Positions 52,801 to 61,800 of a stretch of DNA of 64,000 nucleotides are shown in pieces. Origin of the DNA: Spongilla lacustris (lineage: Eukaryota; Porifera; Demospongiae; Spongillida; Spongillidae). The stretch covers positions 6,990,275-7,054,274 of the forward strand of contig OX442417.1 in assembly GCA_949361645.1 (NCBI GenBank), in the 5' to 3' direction. The translations under genes and the position numbers were made by a program. The notes beneath the pieces were generated by a model that did no database searches, was not told the DNA's origin, and worked only from the letters and a program-made list of their open reading frames with translations. Every line of letters starts with the position of its first letter. Positions within the stretch are counted from its first letter, which is position 1.

Positions 52801-55800
52801 GCACAAAAAGTGTATTCTAAATGGCAGTTTCTTCATGCTCAAATGGAGAGGTAATACACATATAGCATGCATGCTATATTGCTCCTACTAATGAAGGCAG
52901 GCTACGAGATCGGCCACCTAGCTGAACAGTAAAATGCACCTACTAGAGGACCCATACTATGCAGTGGGCAAATAGCAACCATGTTGGCAATGGCCTTCTG
53001 GGTGAACAGAGGGAAATGAGTCAATCTTTAAAGGCACTCCATGATACGACGGGGATGAAATTGTGTGCAAATTCTCCTTTCCACAACTGAGATTGAAGTC
53101 AATACATTATGCCAGTGATATCCAAACAACACATACCCTACATCATCTCGTTTTATACGCCATGGTTGCTCCTGTTCAAAATCTGATTCTTCCCAATTTC
53201 TTATGTGTTCCTGTCGATGTTGAAAGTTTGCTGAATTGCACCAGTATGTTTATGTAGAAAAAAATTCATAACGTGCATTGCAAGATGCATGTTCGTCATT
53301 AAAAACTATCCTACTCTCAATGTCTTTAAAATAGTAGCAGATAAGGTGCATACCAAATGGCCTTTTCATTGTGCACAAAATGGAGAGGTAAGACATATAT
53401 ATAGATAGCACGCATGTATCTTTACAGCATTGTTTTTATCTTTTCAGGACTTTCTGTCAACGGCATTATATAATAGGCTTAAAGCTTTTAGGAGAGCTAA
53501 TAAAAAACCCAATCTGAATACTACACAGAAACCAAATCCCAAGCCTTTCTACCCTTCTAGCTTTTCCTTTCAAGCTATTAGAATCGACGACAAAACAGCA
53601 AAGGAACATGCCCAGCAGGTAAAATCCATAACGTTGGAATATCATAAGGAACAGACTACATTACGTATTGAACACCTTAAACGTATTATGGCACAAACGT
53701 ACCCTGTGAGACGGACATATGTCGTAAAATGTGTCAAGAGCATATCCGACATTTTGAAAATGTATCCCTTAGTTTGAGAATTAAACAAAAGCCTCTTCAG
53801 CCACCGGCGCCAAAAACGTGGCGAGAACCAAGATAATAAACTGAATTTGTATACATGTATGTGTATGTACAATTGTCAACTGATATCGGTAAATTACATC
53901 ATCGTCCTCTAGACACTGTTTAGTATGTCTCCATCCTCTTACTCAAGGAGTACCTTTGGGTAGGTTAATTACGCAGTGATGATGTTGTATTTATATACAC
54001 ATATATGACCGGAAAAAGCCATTGGGACAACATCTCAATTTTCCTGACATTTGGTCCATTTATTAATCTGGGACTTGCTGCAAAAAACCCTGAAAACGAA
54101 ACAAACAAACTACTAGAGGGCCCACACTATGCAGTGGACAAATAGCAACCATGTAGGCTATGGCCTTCTGGGTGAACAGGGGGGAAATGAGTCAATTTTT
54201 AAAGGCACTCCATGATATGACGGGGATGAAATTGTGTGCAAATTCTCCTTTCCACAACTGAGATTGAAGTCAATACATTATGCCAGTGATATCCAAACAA
54301 CACATACCCTACATCGTCTAGTTTTCTGTGCCATGGTTGCTCCCATGAGTAAAAAATAGTCTGTCGCCCAATCAATCAAGCCTCTGCTAATGACAAATTG
54401 GGATGATCTTGCTTGGAATGTAGAAACACTCAAGGTTTTTTGCCTTCTCCAACCCAATGATGTGCCTAAAGAATGCAGCCAATTGGCAACGGATCATTAC
54501 GAGATCGGCGCTGAGGAGAGATGTCAGACTGAGTCTCCCTTTGCCGATATGATCATCTCCTTACCACAGATCTGCTTCACGAGGACACAGCTATCTCTTG
54601 TGTGGCCACACTTCCACCACAGGGCCATTATCAATCTACTAAGGACAAGGCATCCCAAGTGGTTCTTTGCATATGTCTGGAATCTGATTATGAGCCGGGG
54701 TCTACATGTAATGTTGACAGGGTGGTCTGTACAAAGGGCCAGGACATCAGACATTACATCAATCAGGGACTGGGCAGACTCGTTGAAGTGATCAAAGGTT
54801 TGATGATGGTCGTTACAGTTGAGAGCTCCTGGATAAGTACAGCACTATTGTTCGAGTCTTTGCAGCATGCTGACATCAGCTCATCTGTCCTGGGGACAAC
54901 ATTAAATTCACAACTGTCCTGGTCGTGGCTGCTGAGTCCATGTCCATGTGGGTGTAGTCCACAGGAACATGCAGTGGATATAGTAAGTGGTACTTGACCA
55001 TCGATGGTGATGGAAGCTATCCTTATCCTCTCTTTTACTCCAGCTCTACTTGAAAGTTCCAGGTCCCTCACCAGTTCGGACAGTAAGAACCAATGAGATT
55101 TATCAGTAAATTATGTACTTCTTTGATGCGGCAATTATAAGCACCTGATATCATAACGGCACTTCGCCGATTTATAGCAAAACTACCTTAACTAAATAAA
55201 CAACTACTTAGCAGAGAGTTAAATCGTGAGTTGCCGTGGCAACAAAACTGTAGCATGTGGTACGCACTGTAAATAGAAAAATTATGCTGGCTTTCTTTCG
55301 TGTTTTCAAATGGTGACAATAAGCAACGTTTTTGATCAACCATAGGCCGTGGGGTTGTCATGGGCGTTGTAAGAAACCTATAGTGTCCACAAAATGTATG
55401 GCCCGTGGTGTGTAGCGCAAGAGATAATATCTATACATAGTACCTCTGTTAGCGCCGAGTTTTAATGTACATTGACATATAGATACATGTTATAATGTCG
55501 GATCAGACCGTACCAGAGATGAATACTAGTAATACAGAAGTGCAGGTACAAAACCTCCGAGCACAAGCGACCCCATATATATATATATAAACATAACCAG
55601 CTTATTCGCATTCGTTTCGTAGCTTTTCATTATCAAGCATGCAGTCTCTTACCACTACTCTGCTGCCTTATGCATGTTTGATGGGATGATGATGTTTGAT
55701 GATATGGGGTTGAGGGTGGGGGGGGCTGATATGGGTGGGACCTTACAGTTGTTTATGACTCTGCCTCTTGCACATCAATACCTGTTTGGAAAGAAACGAC

Positions 55801-58800
55801 AGAAAGGTGTCATCGTGCGGAGGAAGAAACTAAAACTTCCAAGTGGCAAGATATCACAGCCAAGTCGTCCCACAGTGAAGACACAAAAGCAAATTCTGCA
55901 GGAAAGGGTAAAGAGCGGACAGTACATGCTCGGTATAGCAATAGAACCAAGACAGTCTGTACACTTTCATGTGAACAAGGAAACAGGGCATATAGAACAG
56001 CATCAAAGAACTACATATGCTCATCTGATTCCTCTTGACGAAATCCGCACACGAATTCTACTACGGCACATAAATATGGGTATTGTGCGTATATGTACAG
56101 ATGACAACAAAAGCCCTTTCAAATGAGGTATCAACAAACCCACTTCGCATATCTTCTCGTCCTTCAGCTCCAAAGGAATTGACTGGACATCATACTGTTA
56201 TTTGCGTCGTTTCCCACACCACTTTTAAACAGGTGTAAATCTAGCCAATGACATGTATACTGCCACCTTTATGTGTTTTGCCACTGATATGTAATCTCAT
56301 GATATGATTGAGATCCAAACCAGTAGATAAGGGACCCCTGATAACAAACGTGCATTGTTCATAGCTGGTGTGGAAATAATATAGCTGAGAAATACAGGCC
56401 ATTATTTCTAGCCGCTGTGCCATCTGAGTGAGTCAACGACATACATTGGCCAAGACTGCTTTTTTAAAAAATACGGACACTTATAAGACTATTTTTAGGA
56501 GTTCCAATGAGCTTGTCATGTTTTATTCATGTAACTAAAGTTGGACACTACAGATAAGCTTCTAGATGATAAATGTCGCATGACCAAGTTAAATAAAAGC
56601 AGACACTACGGCTTCATTTACCCTAAGACATATGCAGTACCCGAAACATCCATACCTAAGTCATATACAATACGGAGATATGCAGTCAACTGTGTGTCAA
56701 GTAAAGGTCCCTTGAATTATTGTTTATGTTTAAAATTTATTAACACAGAATAGTCTGCCTTTATCTCTTCTAGAATCGTTAAGCCTGTCCTGTGCAGAAG
56801 ATACTATCATTAATGATGTCATTTTTTTAACATCTACTTTGCAGTGGCAAGTTAAGTTAATCACTCAACAACATGGTAACCATCCTACGCTTCAAAATAA
56901 AGGGTACGGGTGACGTTGAACTTCCCGTGCTACACATCAGATATAACAACTGCAAGCGTCCTGCACTTAGCTAAGTGAAGGAGGGTGAGTTACATATGTC
57001 ATGCTTGAATGTCAGTGTAGGCCTATAACATGATGACAATCCTGCCTACAAGCCTCTTTTTACGGAGTGTCTCTTCTGACAAGGCGGGGCTAGTTCCACC
57101 GCTACCATCATATGGCCATGTACGACAAGTACAAGTAAGAACCAATTTGATATAATAATAATAGTTATTTTTAACTTAGTAATTATTATTAAGACATACT
57201 TCAGCAGCTCAAGGAGAAGTTCAACAAGGAGTGAAATGCTACCCAAGTATTGCTGATGAATTTGGTGTCTCCAGATATTTAGCAAATAAAATTTAAAATA
57301 TTGTATGAGCAAATGAGCTGGTAGCAGAGAAAGGGATACTGAGCAAATAGAAGAGGAAGTCCATAAAGTGTTTTGTCTGACAGCATTTGCTCCTTTGTAG
57401 ACTTTGCAGGCTGGGTACAGAGTACTATAAAAGCCAACAGAAGATTCAAAGAGTCTCAAACTCATTGAAACTAAGTAGTACTGAATAAAAATGTGTCACC
57501 GGCCGTACATGTTTTTACTGTCATGCTATAATACCACCAAAAAAATCCTGCTTTTAGCCGTGTAATGCCAAGGGGAAAAAATTTCCTATCTGTAATGGGA
57601 GCTGACTTGAAATGGGTACATAGGCAAAAAAAGACTAGTTCTTTGCACCTTCAAGGAGGACTATAGAGATTTCATATCAAGGTCCAAATGTTTCATTGGA
57701 ATAATGGCTCTGCACCCATACATCCCTTTGTCTGCTACTGCATGGCGGAGGGTACTCTCAACACCCATTGTTAACCAGCATGAAACAATTACAGTCAAAT
57801 TATTCCAGAAGAAGTTAATGGATTTTCTTACAAAGGAGTGTGGAGGAATGAGACCACGGAAGGGTTTATTACATGTTGGATGGATGTGCTGCGCAATTTA
57901 AAAAGTGTAGAAATTTACCAACTTGATGATTTTGGTGTGAGAGCAGAGTGGTATTGTATTGCTACCTCCCATGGGATGTCTGCGGGAGATGGTGCTGGGG
58001 GTATCTTAAAGCAAATTGCCTGTAGAGCCAGCTTTCAGCAGCCATACCAAGATCAAATTCTCACTGCATGCCAGCTATACAAGTTTGCCATTAGTGATAA
58101 TCAAAGAGATACACTTCACTTTTGTTTCACAGGACAGAGAGGCCCGTCTACTAGAAGAGTGGCTGAAAGCTGTTCCTGGAACTCAAAAGCTCCACTGCCT
58201 TGTGCCACTATCTAACCAGACTGTTGAAGCTAAATCTTTCTCGAGCAGTGGTAAATCTAGAATTGAAAAGGTTGCATTGGCTGCAGGCAGTGCTCCTATC
58301 AGTGCCATGGGTGGCTATGTCACAGGTGCATATAATGAATCATGCTGGCTTGGCTGTGTGACTAATACAAATGAATCAACAAAGCGCAGTGACAGTTATG
58401 TTCCTACATTCTAAAATACCTGCCAGATCATTTGTCTATCCAGCACACGATGTTATGTACGTACATACTTCGAATGTGCTAACATGTGTGAGCACTACAG
58501 CAGATTTTGGTAGCACAAACTAACGAACCAATAGATGAAGCCGACCAAACTCTAGCAGCTAGATGTGTAGACAGTTAAATTGCCTTTGTCTAGTATATGT
58601 TGAATTGCCCTTGACATGTATACGTTGAATGGTCTTTGACATGTATAGATTAAATTGTCTTTGTCATGTATAGGTTCGAATTGCCTTTGTCATGGATAAG
58701 TTGAATTGCCCTTGACATGTATACGTTGAATTGCCCTTGACATGTATAGATTGAATTGCCTTTGTCATGTACATGTATAGGTACGAATTGCCTTTGTCAT

Positions 58801-61800
58801 GGATAAGTTGAATCGCCTTTTTAAACCTTGTGGGTTTTACACCTAAACTGTACTACACCTAAACAACATATTTCAAAAAGAGGTATCCTAGCTCAACAAA
58901 TCCTATTCCTGAACATCTTAAAACAGCATATTGTATAATGTTGCAGGAACTGTCCTTAATAAATGAATAGATCGGTGTGATATCATTTTTTTGCTACTTT
59001 AAAAGTCATTAAAATTCATGACATAACCTAACCAACTGATGGGTACAAATACCCATCATCTAGTACAGAAATGACAAAACCACACAAGCAATGTTCCCCC
59101 AAACCCACAAAGCTGATCAAAATAATTACTTATGCAATTGCCATATTTACATAAACGGAAAAATATATATATTTATTGCAATTTTTATTACTAGAATATA
59201 GGTGGGAAGATAAGGTAGTACATGTAGGAGAATTCAAATGTAATATACTTTCTTTAACTGGCTTAGGTGACAACTTACAGCATCCTTGGAAACATTCATT
59301 AGAGGAAAGTAGACCCTGAATTCCTTTAGCTAGTGGAAAAGATGGAATTGATACATCAGCTACCTATCTGACATCCTTCACACAAATAGTACATATGTTG
59401 ACATGCATATGTTGACATGCACAAGAAAATAGCACACTTAAGACACATCTGTTACTTGGCAAAAGCTGTAACACAGGTAAGTCCAATAATGACATAATTC
59501 CAAATTACTCTTGCATTCATGTTACAGGCAGACTGGATGATAGCCTTAGCCTTTATATTGTATCAGAATTCAATTCCTAGTTTTTTTTAGTTAAAGAAAG
59601 GACTCCACCACATTCCCAGGAATATCTACACATGTAATCATAGGTTATAAAAGAATGCGATCAGCACACCAAACAAAACTGAGTTTCCTAGCCGTTGATG
59701 AATATGCCTTATTTTCCCTATCTGTGAGGTGTTTGTGAGTTGCATTCAGCAGAAATGAAAGGTTCCGAAACGGATGATCTGTGCCTCATAAGACGATGAT
59801 CTGAGTCTCATAATAACACATCATGACCAAAGTGTGCATAACCAGATCCAGCCCCATTATATTTCGGTTTACACAACATGGGGGGGGGGGGGGGGGGGGG
59901 GGTGGTGGAGGCCATGGGCTCCCCCTATGGGAAGTAAATGGCTGTACTGGGTCAATTCATATCAATGCAGGAAGGCAATTGCAATTCATCTTTCAAATTC
60001 GATTTAAACTTTACATACATGTTGGTCTTCATATAAGTTGATATTTTTCAATTTTTTGTTTGAATCAAATTTGAAAGATGAGGTGCAATTGCTTTCCTGC
60101 ATTGATAAGAATTGACCCTATTACTAGGAACATGTGCACCCCCCCCACCCCCTATTTGGTTGAATCAGCCCGAAATTGGACAGCACCCCACCACCTTAGT
60201 TGTATTTGGTTGTTAAATGGAGCCCCAATACCCTATCCTGCCCTCCCCCCCGCCCTCCAGAAATTATGGGCGGCCATGCACAAGTGTGCTTTAATCCTAT
60301 TAGTACCACATTAATACTAGCCACAGAGCACACCCTCAGCCCTGCAAGCCACATAGCATAATAGCTAAGCCCCAATACAGCACCACTGAGACATCACATA
60401 CCTAGATGCATGTCCAGTGTTTGATTGTTTAGTGGTAGCAAAAAGGCACTTTGACTTCTTTTCTCCATAAAGAATAGCTAACTAACATAACCTCCAACCA
60501 TACTGACTGCATGAACACATGTCTACCAACACATCTACTAAAAGATGTCGAGACCCACTGAACCATATAGCATGATAGAGAATACGGTATTTTTAAAACA
60601 ATTCCATATAGCTGCAACACATTGTATATGTTATTAGGCCGCAATAATCGTTCATATGCAAGTCAAACATAAATCGGAATACCAATGCCCTCCACACCCC
60701 CATACCAATGCCCTCCACACCTCCACACCAATGCCCTCAACACCTCCACACCAATGCCCTCAACACCTCCACACCAATGCCCTCAACACCTCCACACCAA
60801 TGCCCTCAACACCCCCATACCAATGCCCTCAACACCTCCATACCAATGCCCTCAACACCTCCATACCAATGCCCTCAACACCTCCACACCAATGCTTTCA
60901 ACACCTCCACACCAATGCCCTCAACACCTCCATACCAATGCCCTCAACACCTCCACACCAATGCCCTCAACACCTCCACACCAAGGCACTCAACACCTCC
61001 ATACCAATGCCCTCAACACCTCCACACCAATGCCCTCAACACCTCCACACCAATGCCCTCCACACCTCCACACCAATGCCCTCAACACCTCCACACCAAT
61101 GCCCTCAACACCTCCACACCAATCCCCTCAACACCTCCACACCAATGCCCTCAACACCTCCACACCAATGCCCTCAACACCTCCACACCAATGCACTCAA
61201 CACCTCCATACCAATGCCCTCAACACCTCCATACCAATGCCCTCAACACCTCCATACCAATGCCCTCAACACCTCCACACCAATGCCCTCCACACCAATG
61301 CCCTCCACACCTCCACACCAATGCCCTCAACACCTCCACACCAATGCCCTCAACACCTCCACACCAATGCCCTCAACACCTCCACACCAATGCCCTCAAC
61401 ACCTCCACACCAATGCACTCAACACCTCCATACCAATGCCCTCAACACCTCCACACCAATGCCCTCAACACCTCCACACCAATGCCCTCAACACCTCCAC
61501 ACCAATGCCCTCAACACCTCCACACCAATGCCCTCAACACCTCCACACCAATGCCCTCAACACCTCCACACCAATGCCCTCAACACCCCCATACCAATGC
61601 CCTCAACACCTCCATACCAATGCCCTTAACACCTCCATACCAATGCCCTCAACACCTCCACACCAATGCACTCAACACCTCCATACCAATGCACTCAACA
61701 CCTCCAAACCAATGCTCTCAACACCTCCACACCAATGCACTCAACACCTCCATACCAATGCCCTCAACACCTCCACACCAATGCCCCCAACACCTCCATA

